The notes: generated by a model not told the origin, from the letters alone. A DNA stretch of 54,810 bases from Candidatus Binatia bacterium (GCA_036493895.1 DASXOZ010000056.1:1-54810), one strand, 5' to 3'; positions 26,885-36,022 are shown, numbered from the stretch's first letter. Program-made: numbers and translations.

Positions 26885-28486
26885 TCAGCGATCCTTGCGC
26901 CCGCGGCCGCCAGGCTTGACGCCTCGCGGAAACGGCTTGCGCGCGGGGTCGGGCCTCTGGCGTTCCCGCGGCCCGCCCCCCTCACCGAAACGCGGCTTCG
27001 GCTTGAACCCGCCTTCGTCGCGGTCGCGAGCCGTGAAGCGGCCACGCGGGGGACTGAAGCGGCCGGGGCCGCCGACTCCTGTACGTCCGCGCGGAGCATC
27101 GTCCCGGCCTTCTTTGGCGCCGCCGAAGCGCGGCGCGAAACGATCGCGCGGCGGCCCGTCGGAACGATCTCGCGGCGGTGCACCGAAGCCACCCCGCGGC
27201 GGTCCGTCGGAGCGTTCTCTCGGCGGTGCGCCGAAACCGCCCCGCGGCGGTGCACCGAAGCGGCCCCGCGGCGGCCCGTCGAAGCGCGGACGCTCTGCGC
27301 CCTCGCCTTCTGCCCGATCACGGCCGAAATTCCTGCGCGGCGGCCGGTCGTCGCCGCCCTTGGAGAAGCGGTCTTCGCGAGGCATGCGGGCCCCTCGTTG
27401 CTCAAAGCTCCCGCGCGGGCGAAACGGCTTGCTGCCGAAGTCCCCTTCCTGCCGCGAGTCGTCGAACGCCTGCGGGGCGCCGAAGGGACGCGGCTTTCGA
27501 TCGAAACGCTTCGGCGGGCTTTCTCCGTCGCCGCGGCGGGGCGGGCTGTCTGCGTCGCCGCGCCGCTCACGCAACGGCGGCGCCGGCGCCTTCTCCGACT
27601 CGACGACACGGCCGCGAATGCGCGCCAGCTCGTTGATCGTGAGATCGAGGTCCTCGTCGCGCACGAGCGGATTGGCGATGCGGCGGCGGCGAACGGCATC
27701 GTCCGAAAGCACCGCACTCTGCTGGTCTTCGTCATAGTAGGCGCAGCGCACGACGACTTCGCCTGCCGGAGAGACGATCTGGCTTCCTCCCCAGAACGTC
27801 ACGCCATCTTCGACTCCGACGCGATTGCAGTAAGCGACCCACACGCCGAACGAGCGCGCCATCACCTGGATGTAGCTCTCCCACGTGCGCGCGTTCGCAT
27901 CGGCCTCTCCCGGCGACGTCACGCCGCGGGCCGGGCTCGCCGACGGAACCACCAGCAGCGTCGCACCGTCGCACGCAGCGATCGTCACGGCGCTCGGGTG
28001 CAGCATGTCCTCGCAGATCAGCATCGCGACGCGGCCGGCGCGCGTGTCGAAGGCTGCAATCGAGCGGCCGCGCGCGAAGTAGCGCTGCTCGTCGAACATG
28101 CCGTACGTCGGCAGGTAGCACTTGCGGTGCACCGCCTTGCAGCTTCCGCCTTCGAAGTACGCAGCCGAGTTGTAAAAGAGATGATCGGGGGACTCTTCGA
28201 CGAAGCCTGCGACGATCGCGATGTCGCTCGACAGCAGCTCGAGCTCCTTCCACGTGTCGCTGCCGCGCAGGATGGCAACGTCGGGCACCGAATCCTTCAG
28301 GCGATAACCGGCAAGGGCGAGCTCCGGAAAAACCAGCAGGTCGCAACCGTCGGCAACGGCCTTGGCCACCGCGGCGCGGTGCCGCTCGAGATTGGCGGCA
28401 CCGTCCCCGAGCGCAGGCGAAACCTGTGCAAGGCCGATCCGGGGGCCTTTGGCGGGCCTCCGAAGGGAGTCATCTGCATTCGACAT
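26885..28486 (-). CDS. Nitrilase-fold glutaminase-like subunit of NAD+ synthetase with long Arg/Gly/Pro-rich tail
   Basis: A 533-residue protein. Residues 15-290 are a carbon-nitrogen hydrolase domain with the Glu-Lys-Cys triad: E55 (LVFPELALAGY), K122 (HRKCYLPTYG) and C158 (MLICEDMLHP). FDEQRYFARG is also typical of the glutaminase half of NadE. Residues 296-533 are low-complexity and charged, with repeats such as GGFGAPPRERSDGPPR and RDRSDGPPRDRFAPRFGG, an RG-rich disordered tail more familiar in RNA-binding proteins. It directly abuts nadE, so it would supply ammonia from glutamine. The tail length (about 240 residues) is very unusual for this enzyme. Repeat-driven codon bias is strong in the tail. 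Confidence 0.88.
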   Translation of the reverse strand: MSNADDSLRRPAKGPRIGLAQVSPALGDGAANLERHRAAVAKAVADGCDLLVFPELALAGYRLKDSVPDVAILRGSDTWKELELLSSDIAIVAGFVEESPDHLFYNSAAYFEGGSCKAVHRKCYLPTYGMFDEQRYFARGRSIAAFDTRAGRVAMLICEDMLHPSAVTIAACDGATLLVVPSASPARGVTSPGEADANARTWESYIQVMARSFGVWVAYCNRVGVEDGVTFWGGSQIVSPAGEVVVRCAYYDEDQQSAVLSDDAVRRRRIANPLVRDEDLDLTINELARIRGRVVESEKAPAPPLRERRGDADSPPRRGDGESPPKRFDRKPRPFGAPQAFDDSRQEGDFGSKPFRPRGSFEQRGARMPREDRFSKGGDDRPPRRNFGRDRAEGEGAERPRFDGPPRGRFGAPPRGGFGAPPRERSDGPPRGGFGAPPRDRSDGPPRDRFAPRFGGAKEGRDDAPRGRTGVGGPGRFSPPRGRFTARDRDEGGFKPKPRFGEGGGPRERQRPDPARKPFPRGVKPGGRGRKDR

Positions 28487-28681
28487 CGGGATCCTCTGGG
28501 TGCCGCCAGGGTCAGGGCACTCGCGCGCCCGCTTGCGGCTGGGTCGGCCGCCTTGGCCGCTGCCTGGAACGGGAGCGAGACCCTACGCGGGACCCCGTGG
28601 GATTGCGAGCGGGCCGAGGCCGGTTGCCGGCTGCGCCCGCGCGCCACTTGAGTGCGCGCAGCGCGCGTTCACGATGCGCCG

Positions 28682-29713
28682 ATGCCGAACGTTCACGCCT
28701 GCATCAAGGAAGGGCCGGGCCAGGTGGCCTGGCGCGAGTTTCCCGTCGCCGATCCCGGTCCCGGCCAGGTGCTCGTGCGCACGACGCTGACGACGATCTG
28801 CGGATCCGACATCCACATCGTCGACGAGTTCGACATGGTTCCTCCCGGCATCCCGATGGGCCACGAATCCGTCGGCATCGTCGAAGCCGTTGGAGAAGGA
28901 GTCCAGACGCTTGCCGTCGGCGACCGCATTCTCGCTGCGTGCCTTACCGGATGCGGAAGCTGCGAGCGCTGCATCGACGACGAGCCCCAGGTCTGCATCA
29001 CGCACGGCGCGCCGATGAACCTGCTGTTCGGAGGCCAGTCGGAGGCGTTCCTGCTCAGTGGCGCGGACTTTTCTTCCGCGCGCATCCCCGACTCCATCGA
29101 CGACCGCCAGGCGCTGTTCGCGAGCGACATCATGTCGACGGGATTCGCGGCGATCGAAAGAGCCGGTTTTCGCGAAGGGCAGACGGTCGCGGTGTTCGCG
29201 CAGGGACCGGTCGGGCTTTGCGTAACGGCTGCCGCGAAGATGTACGGTGCCGGTACCATCATCGCGGTCGAAAGCGTGCCCGAGCGCGTCGCGATGGCAA
29301 AAAGGCTGGGCGCCGACGTCGTCGTCGCGCCGCAGACAGCGGTGGACGAGATCATGCGCCTGACGGGCGGCCGCGGCGTCGACGTCGCGGTCGAAGCCGT
29401 CGGTCGCCAGGACGCCCTCGACAACTGCTTTGCCGTTACCCGCTTCGGCGGCACCGTCTCGTCGGTCGGCGTCTACGGAGCCACCGGCCGAATCTCGATC
29501 CCGCTCGACGGCACCTTTCTTCACCGCCGTTTCGTGACGACGCTGTGCCCGACCGGCAGGAAGCGCCTCGATTACCTGCTGCGCCTGGTCGGCGACGGCA
29601 GAGTCGACCTGACCCCGCTTCTGACGCACGCGATGCCGATCTCCGAGGTCGCGGCGGCGTATGACCTTTTCCGCAGCCGCACCGGGGGCGTCATGAAGAT
29701 CGCGCTTAGCTGA
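28682..29713 (+). CDS. Zinc-dependent medium-chain alcohol dehydrogenase
   Basis: A 343-residue MDR dehydrogenase. Catalytic zinc site ICGSDIHIV with GHESVG; structural zinc Cys in GCGSCERCIDDEPQVC; cofactor fold VFAQGPVGLCVTAAAK. It resembles isopropanol/secondary-alcohol dehydrogenases (QALFASDIMSTGFAAIERAG is their conserved middle). The start at ATG 28682 gives the usual N-terminus; a GTG at 28652 is possible. Its 3' end overlaps the 3' end of the convergent Nudix gene by 8 bp. Confidence 0.9.
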   Translation: MPNVHACIKEGPGQVAWREFPVADPGPGQVLVRTTLTTICGSDIHIVDEFDMVPPGIPMGHESVGIVEAVGEGVQTLAVGDRILAACLTGCGSCERCIDDEPQVCITHGAPMNLLFGGQSEAFLLSGADFSSARIPDSIDDRQALFASDIMSTGFAAIERAGFREGQTVAVFAQGPVGLCVTAAAKMYGAGTIIAVESVPERVAMAKRLGADVVVAPQTAVDEIMRLTGGRGVDVAVEAVGRQDALDNCFAVTRFGGTVSSVGVYGATGRISIPLDGTFLHRRFVTTLCPTGRKRLDYLLRLVGDGRVDLTPLLTHAMPISEVAAAYDLFRSRTGGVMKIALS

Positions 29714-30272
29714 TCCGCTGCCGGCTCGTCGCAGCCGCACCAGGCGTGCGCGCGACCATGCGCATCATCGACTCCTCGTCGCAGAGCGCAGCGACGTCGA
29801 CGAGCGGCACCCACGCCAGTGCCCTGGATTCTTCGCTGACGGTGAGCGCTTCGGCCGGATCGGCTTCGAGCAGGAAGCGCACGTCGTAGTGCAGGTGCGC
29901 CGGCTCGCCCTTGCGCTCCGGAATCGCGTGCACGTCGCAATCGAAGATCGACGAGTCGACGACGCGAATGCTCGTGAGCCCCGATTCTTCGCGTGCCTCG
30001 CGCAGCGCGACCGCGACGATGTCGGGGTCCCCGTCCGCGTGCCCTCCGAGCTGCAGCCAGCGCCCGAGCTTGCGGTGATGGGTCAAGAGGCAGCGGTCTC
30101 GTTCAGCGTCGAGGATCCACGCCGATCCGGTCACGTGACCTTCGATATGGGAGCGCTCGAAACAGTCGGGCGTCGCTCGCACGAACGCTGCGATGCGCTC
30201 GCACGCCGCAGCATCGTTCGCAGAAAACGGACGGTACGAGCCGAGCAGCTCGAGCAGCGCATTGCGACGCAT
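29706..30272 (-). CDS. Nudix hydrolase
   Basis: A 188-residue pyrophosphohydrolase. The Nudix box is GGHADGDPDIVAVALREAREESGL (written here in full family order), in which the usual first Glu position is Asp while the catalytic REAREE core is intact. The HVTGSAWILD and LTHHRKLGRWLQ segments match a common bacterial Nudix subgroup of unknown substrate. It lies 22 bp after another Nudix gene on the same strand, making a tandem pair. Confidence 0.88.
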   Translation of the reverse strand: MRRNALLELLGSYRPFSANDAAACERIAAFVRATPDCFERSHIEGHVTGSAWILDAERDRCLLTHHRKLGRWLQLGGHADGDPDIVAVALREAREESGLTSIRVVDSSIFDCDVHAIPERKGEPAHLHYDVRFLLEADPAEALTVSEESRALAWVPLVDVAALCDEESMMRMVARTPGAAATSRQRIS

Positions 30273-30294
30273 CGATGCGAAGAACGCCCGGGCC

Positions 30295-30927
30295 TCAGCT
30301 CCAGGCGAATACCGGCTGCTCGAAGTGCGCGACGCGGGTGCTGCGGCCCCAGATCGCGACCTCGCGCAGCTGGTAGAGCACGGCAGCTGTCGGCGCGTGG
30401 ATGTTGGTGCCCATCAGCGGAATGGAAATCACGGGGCGCTGGCTTTCGGGGATCCGCCGCAGCTGCGGCACTTCGGGATGCTCGAGCTCGGCGATCGGGA
30501 CGCGGTAGACCTCGGAGACCTCCGAAGGATTGGGCGTCAGCATGCTGTCGCGGCGCGCCCAGACGACGACCGGGGTGATCACGTAACCGGAGCGCGTCGG
30601 ATAGTCGTCGAGAAGACCGAGCACGCGGTCGGCACCGACTTCGAGGCCGACTTCTTCGGCCAGCTCGCGCAGGGCCGCCACGGTGGCCGTCTCGCCGTGG
30701 TCGAGCCTGCCGCCGGGAAGAGCCCACTGGCGGCTGTGCGAGCGCATCTTTGCTGCCCGGCGCGTGAGCACGAAGCACGGACGCTGCTCCTCGTCGGCGA
30801 GCAGCGTGACCGCGACCGCAGCGGCTTTCAGGCAGGAACGGGGATAGGCGCGACGTTCGAACGTTTCGAGGTTCGCAGTGATGCGACGTCGCAGATCACA
30901 GTCGAACAGTAGCCCGAACGCGGCCAT
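30295..30927 (-). CDS. Nudix hydrolase, CoA-pyrophosphatase-like
   Basis: A 210-residue Nudix protein. The box GGRLDHGETATVAALRELAEE is complete. The preceding segment VLTRRAAKMRSHSRQWALPGG matches the UPF0035-type signature upstream of the Nudix box in CoA/acyl-CoA pyrophosphatases (NudL/NUDT7). That substrate would fit the CoA-rich surroundings, but it is an inference. It is first of the tandem Nudix pair. Confidence 0.85.
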   Translation of the reverse strand: MAAFGLLFDCDLRRRITANLETFERRAYPRSCLKAAAVAVTLLADEEQRPCFVLTRRAAKMRSHSRQWALPGGRLDHGETATVAALRELAEEVGLEVGADRVLGLLDDYPTRSGYVITPVVVWARRDSMLTPNPSEVSEVYRVPIAELEHPEVPQLRRIPESQRPVISIPLMGTNIHAPTAAVLYQLREVAIWGRSTRVAHFEQPVFAWS

Positions 30928-31039
30928 GCAACGAAGGATAACGCCAACCGAAGCGATGTCGAGCGACGATCTGCGCGCTCAGGTCGAAGTCGCGCGGTCG
31001 CGCCTCGCAGAGCGTGCCGCGACGGAGGAGCGAACGCCC

Positions 31040-32026
31040 CTATGGCGCGGAAGGCGTCGTTGCGACGTCGGGCGAAGAAGACGGCGTCGCAGCAGCGCCG
31101 GTGGCCGGCTGCTGAGCCGGAGCTTGCGGCGCCGCCGGCGGTGGCATCATTCCTGCTTTCGACTCGCTGTCCTGTCGCGGTGGCGCCGCCGGCAACTCGC
31201 CACCGGCCGCGGCCGGTGGCGGTTCGAATGCCGACAGGGCGCTGACGACCTGCGAGATCAGCTCGATCCGCATCTCGTGCGACAGCGCGTGCGATACTCC
31301 GGGCCAGGTCTTGAGCTTCGCATCGTAACCGTTGCTCTTTAACGCTTCGACCGACCAGTTCGCGCGGATCACCGGCACGAGCTTGTCGTTTTCGCCGTGC
31401 AGCGCGATGATTTTCGGCAGCGGGCGCACCTTGGATCTCTCGGCCGGCCACAGCGATTGCGGAAGCTCGCCGCTGACGGGGATGGCCACCGCGACCAGCT
31501 CCGGGTGCTCGGCCGCAAGCGCGAACGAGAGCATTCCACCCTGCGAGAATCCGCACACGATCGCGCGTGACGGACCGTGGTACCTTTCCGTCAGCGCGAC
31601 GATGAGCTGCGCGATGCGCTCGGCCGAGGCCTGGATGCCCTTGCCCAGCTCCGCGCCGCCGTCATCCTCGTCGTCCGGGTGGAAGTCGAACCACGAAAAG
31701 CCGTCTTCGCCGTGCGGCATCGGCCCGCGCGGAAAGATCAGCCGGGCCTTGGACGGAAGCTCGTCGAGCAGGAGCCGGAACGACTGGGGGTTGTCGCCGA
31801 GACCGTGGATCGCGACGACGAGCGGCAGCGGATCGGTCGCCGCAGCACCGCCGGTGACGATCTGCAGGTACGAAAGGCCGCTGGCCTTGTCGTCGAGGAG
31901 ATCGTCGGCGCGCGCGATGCTGCCTGAAGCGACAACGAGCATGACGCCAAATGCGGCAGCGGCGGCGACCGCCGCCATCCGGAGGCGCTGACTCGCGCTG
32001 CGACCCCGCTGGAGAATGTTCGTCAC
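31040..32026 (-). CDS. Exported alpha/beta-hydrolase (phospholipase/carboxylesterase family)
   Basis: A 328-residue serine hydrolase with an N-terminal signal peptide (MAAVAAAAAFGVMLVVASG, ARA cleavage near residue 40), so periplasmic. The triad is visible: Ser161 in CGFSQGGML, Asp214 in HGENDKLVP and His246 in GVSHALSH. The oxyanion region is VVAIHGLGDNPQSF. The last 50 residues are a Pro/Ala/Ser-rich tail (PAAPQAPAQQPATG). The GTG start at 32026 overlaps the CoA-transferase stop (GTGA). A longer upstream frame read into that gene is spurious. Confidence 0.88.
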   Translation of the reverse strand: MTNILQRGRSASQRLRMAAVAAAAAFGVMLVVASGSIARADDLLDDKASGLSYLQIVTGGAAATDPLPLVVAIHGLGDNPQSFRLLLDELPSKARLIFPRGPMPHGEDGFSWFDFHPDDEDDGGAELGKGIQASAERIAQLIVALTERYHGPSRAIVCGFSQGGMLSFALAAEHPELVAVAIPVSGELPQSLWPAERSKVRPLPKIIALHGENDKLVPVIRANWSVEALKSNGYDAKLKTWPGVSHALSHEMRIELISQVVSALSAFEPPPAAAGGELPAAPPRQDSESKAGMMPPPAAPQAPAQQPATGAAATPSSSPDVATTPSAP

Positions 32027-33189
32027 GAGACACGTTCGGCGGCGATCGTTCCCGATTCGAGAAGGGATTCGATCTGCCCCGGGGAGTAGCCGGCTTCTTC
32101 GAGAACCTGGCGCGTGTGGGCGCCGAGGCAAGGAGCCGCGGCCAGCGGATCGACGCGGGAGCGCTCGAAGCGCGGCGCCGGTCCCGGCCTGGTGATCCCG
32201 TCGGCGCGCACGAAGGTGCCGCGCGCCGCCATGTGAGGATGATCGGCCGCTTCGGCGATCGTCAGCACCGGAGCGAAACAGGCATCGCTGCCCTCGAGAA
32301 CTTCGCACCACTGGTCGCGGGTGCGCGTGCGGAATACCGCTTCGAGCCGCTCGCGCATTGCCGGCCAGGCGTCGCGATCGTGCTGGAAGCCCATTTCCGC
32401 GGCGTCGATGCCGAGGCGCGCGAGGAGCTCGGCCCAGAACTGCGGCTCGATGGCGCCGACGCTGACGAACTTGTCGTCGGCCGTGCGATAGGTGCCGTAG
32501 AACGGCGCGCCGCCGTCGAGGAAATTCGCGCCGCGACGGTCCTGCCAGAACCCGATCTGCTGCATGACGTAGAAGATCGACATCAGCGAGGCAGCGCCGT
32601 CGACCATTGCCGCATCGACGACGTCGCCCTTGCCCGATCGTACTCTCTCCAGAAGCGCCGCCAGCACTCCGGTCACGAGGTAGAGCGCGCCGCCCCCGAA
32701 ATCGCCGACGAGATTGAGCGGAGGCACCGGCGAGTCTTCACCGCCGACCGCGTGAAGGGCGCCGGTCAGCGCGACGTAATTGATGTCGTGGCCGGCGGCC
32801 GATGCCAGCGGCCCCTGCTGGCCCCATCCCGTCATGCGCCCGTAAACGAGGCGCGAATTGCGGATCATGCACGCCTGGGGACCGATGCCGAGGCGTTCGG
32901 CAACGCCGGGACGGAATCCTTCGAGCAGGACGTCGGCGCTCTCGGCAAGACGGAGCACGACTTCGACGCCGCGCTCGGTCTTCAGGTCGACGGCGATCGA
33001 GCGGCGCCCGCGACCGAGCACGTCCAGGTGAGGATCGTTCCACGTGCTGCCGGGATCGGGGCGGGTGCGGTCGACGCGGATGACGTCGGCACCGAGGTCG
33101 GAAAGCAGCATGCCGGCGAATGGAACCGGACCGATGGCCGCAATCTCGAGGACACGAAGGCCGGACAAGGGTCCGGGGCGGCGTGGCAT
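32023..33189 (-). CDS. CaiB/BaiF CoA-transferase family protein, alpha-methylacyl-CoA racemase-like
   Basis: A 388-residue class III CoA-transferase fold protein. Motifs GLRVLEIAAIGPVPFAGMLLSDLGADVIRVDR, NPR-like SADVLLEGFRPGVAERLG, GRMTGWGQQGPL and GHDINYVALTGALHAVG are those of alpha-methylacyl-CoA racemases (AMACR/Mcr). It would epimerise 2-methyl-branched acyl-CoAs so that beta-oxidation can proceed; transferase activity cannot be excluded. Start MPRRPGPLSG at 33189. It is coupled to the downstream esterase. Confidence 0.9.
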   Translation of the reverse strand: MPRRPGPLSGLRVLEIAAIGPVPFAGMLLSDLGADVIRVDRTRPDPGSTWNDPHLDVLGRGRRSIAVDLKTERGVEVVLRLAESADVLLEGFRPGVAERLGIGPQACMIRNSRLVYGRMTGWGQQGPLASAAGHDINYVALTGALHAVGGEDSPVPPLNLVGDFGGGALYLVTGVLAALLERVRSGKGDVVDAAMVDGAASLMSIFYVMQQIGFWQDRRGANFLDGGAPFYGTYRTADDKFVSVGAIEPQFWAELLARLGIDAAEMGFQHDRDAWPAMRERLEAVFRTRTRDQWCEVLEGSDACFAPVLTIAEAADHPHMAARGTFVRADGITRPGPAPRFERSRVDPLAAAPCLGAHTRQVLEEAGYSPGQIESLLESGTIAAERVS

Positions 33190-33305
33190 GCTGGCTGCAT
33201 AGGTGCCGGGGCAGGCGAATTCAACAATGCGCGGTCGCTGGAGGCAACGGGCTCGACCGGGCGCCGCATGGGTCGCGTGCGGCTCCACGCAAGAAAAAGA
33301 AGCTG

Positions 33306-34010
33306 TCAGAACAGGCGGCCGAGCAGCGCGGCGATCGCGTTCTCGACGCGAAGCGGGCGCGGGCCGAGCGTCACGCTTCGAAGGCCCGCGGATTCGAGCA
33401 TTCCGAGCTCGAACTCGTTGAAGCCGCCCTCGGGGCCGACGACGAGCGTTACCGGCGCGCCGTCGGCGCGCGGGCAGGGCTGCCCGGTGCGCGGGTGCGC
33501 GACCAGCGCGAGGGTTCCTTCGCACAGAGGCGCAAGCTCGTCCTCGACGAACGGGCGAAATCGCACGTGCTTGCTGACGACGGGCAGCATCGTGTCGCAG
33601 CCCTGCTCCAGGCCGGCGACGAGCTCGCGGTGGATCGCTTCGTCGGCGAGCACCGGGCTCTTCCAGTACGATTTTTCCACCCGCTGCGAGCCGATAAGGA
33701 CGATTCTCTTGACGCCGAACGACGTCGCGCCGGCGAGCACTCGGTGCATCACGCGCGGCCTCGGCAGCGCCAGCACGAGCGTGCAGGCGAGCGGCGCCGG
33801 CGGATCCGTATCCAGTGCGATCTCGAGCTCCACCGCTTCGTCGTCGGCGCGGCGCACGAGGCCCGTTCCGATCCTGCCGCCGAGCACGCCGACTTTCAGC
33901 GTTCGCCCCGCCTCGGCGCGGTGCACCTCGAGGATGTGCCGGGCGCGGCGGTCGCGGAGCACTGCGACGTTGCCGTCGATTTCGCAGGCGTCGACGAGGA
34001 CCAGGTTCAT
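33306..34010 (-). CDS. rsmE: 16S rRNA (uracil1498-N3)-methyltransferase RsmE
   Basis: A 234-residue SPOUT methyltransferase of 16S rRNA. It has the N-terminal PUA-like part (RDRRARHILEVHRAEAG) and the C-terminal knot with LVVGPEGGFNEFEL and VTLGPRPLRVENAIAALLG, the strongest RsmE signature. ATG 34010 overlaps the aat stop (ATGA). Typical length. Confidence 0.95.
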   Translation of the reverse strand: MNLVLVDACEIDGNVAVLRDRRARHILEVHRAEAGRTLKVGVLGGRIGTGLVRRADDEAVELEIALDTDPPAPLACTLVLALPRPRVMHRVLAGATSFGVKRIVLIGSQRVEKSYWKSPVLADEAIHRELVAGLEQGCDTMLPVVSKHVRFRPFVEDELAPLCEGTLALVAHPRTGQPCPRADGAPVTLVVGPEGGFNEFELGMLESAGLRSVTLGPRPLRVENAIAALLGRLF

Positions 34011-34720
34011 TTGCCGAGCCGGTGCGCCAGCGAATCGTCGTCGAAGGACCAGGGTCCGGTGCGAGTGCGGCTTCTGAGGCACCCGGTGAGCGTCGCCAGG
34101 AAACGCTCGCGCGGCCACTGCTCGGCGCCGAGGCTGGCCAGATGGTCATTGCGCACCTGGCAATCGATCAGGTCGAAGCCCCACGTCTCCAGCTGGCGAA
34201 CCAGGTGCACCAGCGAAACCTTCGAGGCATCACGCTCGCGCGAGAACATCGACTCGCCGAAGAACGCGGTGCCGAGGGAGACACCGTACAGCCCGCCGAC
34301 CAGCGCACCGTCGTGCCATGCCTCGACGCTGTGCGCGAAACCGAGATCGTACAGCGTCTCGTACGCGCGAATCATGTCGGCGGTGATCCAGGTGCCGGCA
34401 GGGCCGTCGCGCCTGGTCATGGCGCAGGCGCGGATCACGTCGCCGAAAGCTCGGTCGAGCGTAACCTCGTAGCGGCCCGAGCGGACACGGCGAGCCAGCG
34501 AGTGGTGCACGACGAGCGTCTTCGGCGTCAGCACGCCGCGGGGATCCGGCGAGAACCAGAGGATCGGCGTCTCGTCGCTGTACCACGGAAAGATTCCCAT
34601 CGCGTAGGCGAGCAGCAGCCGATCGGTCGCAAGATCGCCTCCGACAGCGAGCAGGCCGCTAGGCTCGGCTTCTTCGGGTGGCGGAAACGCCAGAGTCTTT
34701 CCCAGGCGGTAGACCGTCAT
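34007..34720 (-). CDS. aat: Leucyl/phenylalanyl-tRNA--protein transferase
   Basis: A 237-residue enzyme that adds Leu or Phe to N-terminal Lys/Arg of proteins, marking them for ClpAP through ClpS. Conserved FPPPEEAEPSGLLAVGGDL, AYAMGIFPWYSDETPILWFSPDPRGVL, WITADMIRAYETLYDLGFAHSVEAW and the FFGESMFSRERDASKVSLVHL block are diagnostic. clpS/clpA are not in the window. It heads an operon with rsmE. Confidence 0.97.
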   Translation of the reverse strand: MTVYRLGKTLAFPPPEEAEPSGLLAVGGDLATDRLLLAYAMGIFPWYSDETPILWFSPDPRGVLTPKTLVVHHSLARRVRSGRYEVTLDRAFGDVIRACAMTRRDGPAGTWITADMIRAYETLYDLGFAHSVEAWHDGALVGGLYGVSLGTAFFGESMFSRERDASKVSLVHLVRQLETWGFDLIDCQVRNDHLASLGAEQWPRERFLATLTGCLRSRTRTGPWSFDDDSLAHRLGK

Positions 34721-34890
34721 TGGTTCATTCCCGTGGAAAACGGCGTCGCCGCGGTCTCCCCGGGCTCATCCTGTGCGGGTGCGCCCTTGGCGGCACCACG
34801 GCGACAGGGATTTGTAGCGGAGACTCTTAGCTCGTAAGTACGGCGCCGCAACCGCTTTCCGGGCGACTGCCCGTGCGCCGCAGCGCGTCG

Positions 34891-34940
34891 GCCAAAGCCG
34901 GCCAACGCAGGCCAATGCCGGCCGATGCGGGCCGATTCAG
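34891..34940. repeat. 10-bp tandem repeat, five units
   Basis: Five consecutive 10-bp units of the form GCCAANGCNG/GCCGATGCGG lie in the leader 45-95 bp upstream of the ferredoxin reductase start. Confidence 0.65.
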
Positions 34941-34984
34941 GAAGGAAGGCAGCAGGTCCAGCCCTTCGGTCCCCCTGGAGAACA

Positions 34985-36022
34985 ATGAGCGCGACCACTT
35001 CGGGCGATCCCCGCCACCACTACCACGACCTGCGCGTGCGCCGCATCATCCGCGAGACCTCCGATGCGACCTCGATCGTGTTCGAGATCCCGGAGGCGCT
35101 GCGCACGATTTTCGAGTACCAGTCGGGACAATATCTGACGCTGCAGGTCCCGTTCGCGGGGAAGCACCTGTACCGCTGCTACTCGCTGGCAAGCTCGCCG
35201 GCCGTCGAAAACGAGCACAAGGTCACCGTCAAGCGCGTCGCCGACGGGCGCATCTCGAACTGGATCAACGAGAACCTGAAAGAGGGCGACACCGTCAAGG
35301 TACTGCCGCCGACGGGGCATTTCGTGCTCGGCGACACGGAGGCCGACCTGCTGCTGTTCGCCGGCGGCAGCGGCATCACCCCGGTGATCTCGATCCTGAA
35401 GACCGCGCTGGCCGGCTCGGCGCGACGCGTTCGCCTCGTCTACGCCAACCGTGACGAGGCATCGGTGATCTTTCGCGCCGAGATCGACGAGCTGGCTGGC
35501 CGCTATCCGGGGCGACTCCAGGTCGTGCACCGTCTCGACGTGCGCGAGGGGTTCATCGACGAGCCTGCCGTGCGCCGCCACTTCGAAGGGGCCGGCGTCA
35601 GCCACGTGTACATCTGCGGCCCGGGGCCGTTCATGGACACGGTCGAGAAGACGCTGCTCGCGGCAGGCGTGCCTGCTGGGGACATCCACATCGAGCGCTT
35701 CACTTCGCTGGCCAGCGAAGACGAGGTCGCCGGTGCCGGCGCCGGCCTGCGCCGGATCGAGCTCAGCCTGGACGGCGCACGCCAGACGATCGAGCTGCGC
35801 GAAGGCGAAACCATCCTGCACGCCGCCAAGCGTTGCGGCCTGGAGCCGCCGTCCTCGTGCGAGAGCGGATTCTGCGGGTGCTGCATGGCCAAGCTGCTGC
35901 GCGGCAAGGTCCACATGCTGCACAACGACTTCCTGAGTCAGGCCGAGCTCGACGAGGGCTGGGTGCTGACCTGCCAGTCCGTGCCCGACACCGACGACGT
36001 CAGCGTCGAATATCCGGATTGA
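34985..36022 (+). CDS. Ferredoxin-type NAD(P)H reductase (PaaE/KshB-like oxygenase reductase)
   Basis: A 345-residue flavo-iron-sulfur reductase. FAD domain with R64-C-Y66-S67 (LYRCYSLASSP), NAD(P) domain with LLLFAGGSGITPVISIL and YICGPGPFMD, and a C-terminal plant-type 2Fe-2S ferredoxin with Cys292, 297, 300 and 330 (SCESGFCGCC ... VLTCQ). This order is that of PaaE, KshB and related reductases that feed electrons to mono- or dioxygenases, for example on steroids or aromatic-CoA compounds. The oxygenase partner is not in the window. ATG 34985 follows GGAG at 5 nt. Confidence 0.92.
   Translation: MSATTSGDPRHHYHDLRVRRIIRETSDATSIVFEIPEALRTIFEYQSGQYLTLQVPFAGKHLYRCYSLASSPAVENEHKVTVKRVADGRISNWINENLKEGDTVKVLPPTGHFVLGDTEADLLLFAGGSGITPVISILKTALAGSARRVRLVYANRDEASVIFRAEIDELAGRYPGRLQVVHRLDVREGFIDEPAVRRHFEGAGVSHVYICGPGPFMDTVEKTLLAAGVPAGDIHIERFTSLASEDEVAGAGAGLRRIELSLDGARQTIELREGETILHAAKRCGLEPPSSCESGFCGCCMAKLLRGKVHMLHNDFLSQAELDEGWVLTCQSVPDTDDVSVEYPD

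Noticed and set aside
24707..28651. 1,314-codon open frame on the plus strand
   Set aside because: It runs antisense to rsmI, nadE and the glutaminase-like gene, all with clear motifs. Its protein is Arg/Ala low-complexity, typical of a high-GC shadow.
31205..31230. GGTTCGAATGCC resembling a tRNA T-arm
   Set aside because: It lies inside the esterase coding sequence and no acceptor, D or anticodon stems can be built around it.
34930..34985. Possible SRP RNA (CAGGAAGGAAGGCAGCAGGTCC)
   Set aside because: It has a GGAAGG...AGCAG look of 4.5S RNA, but the order around GGUC-CGGAAGG-AAGCAG is wrong and no flanking stem pairs.
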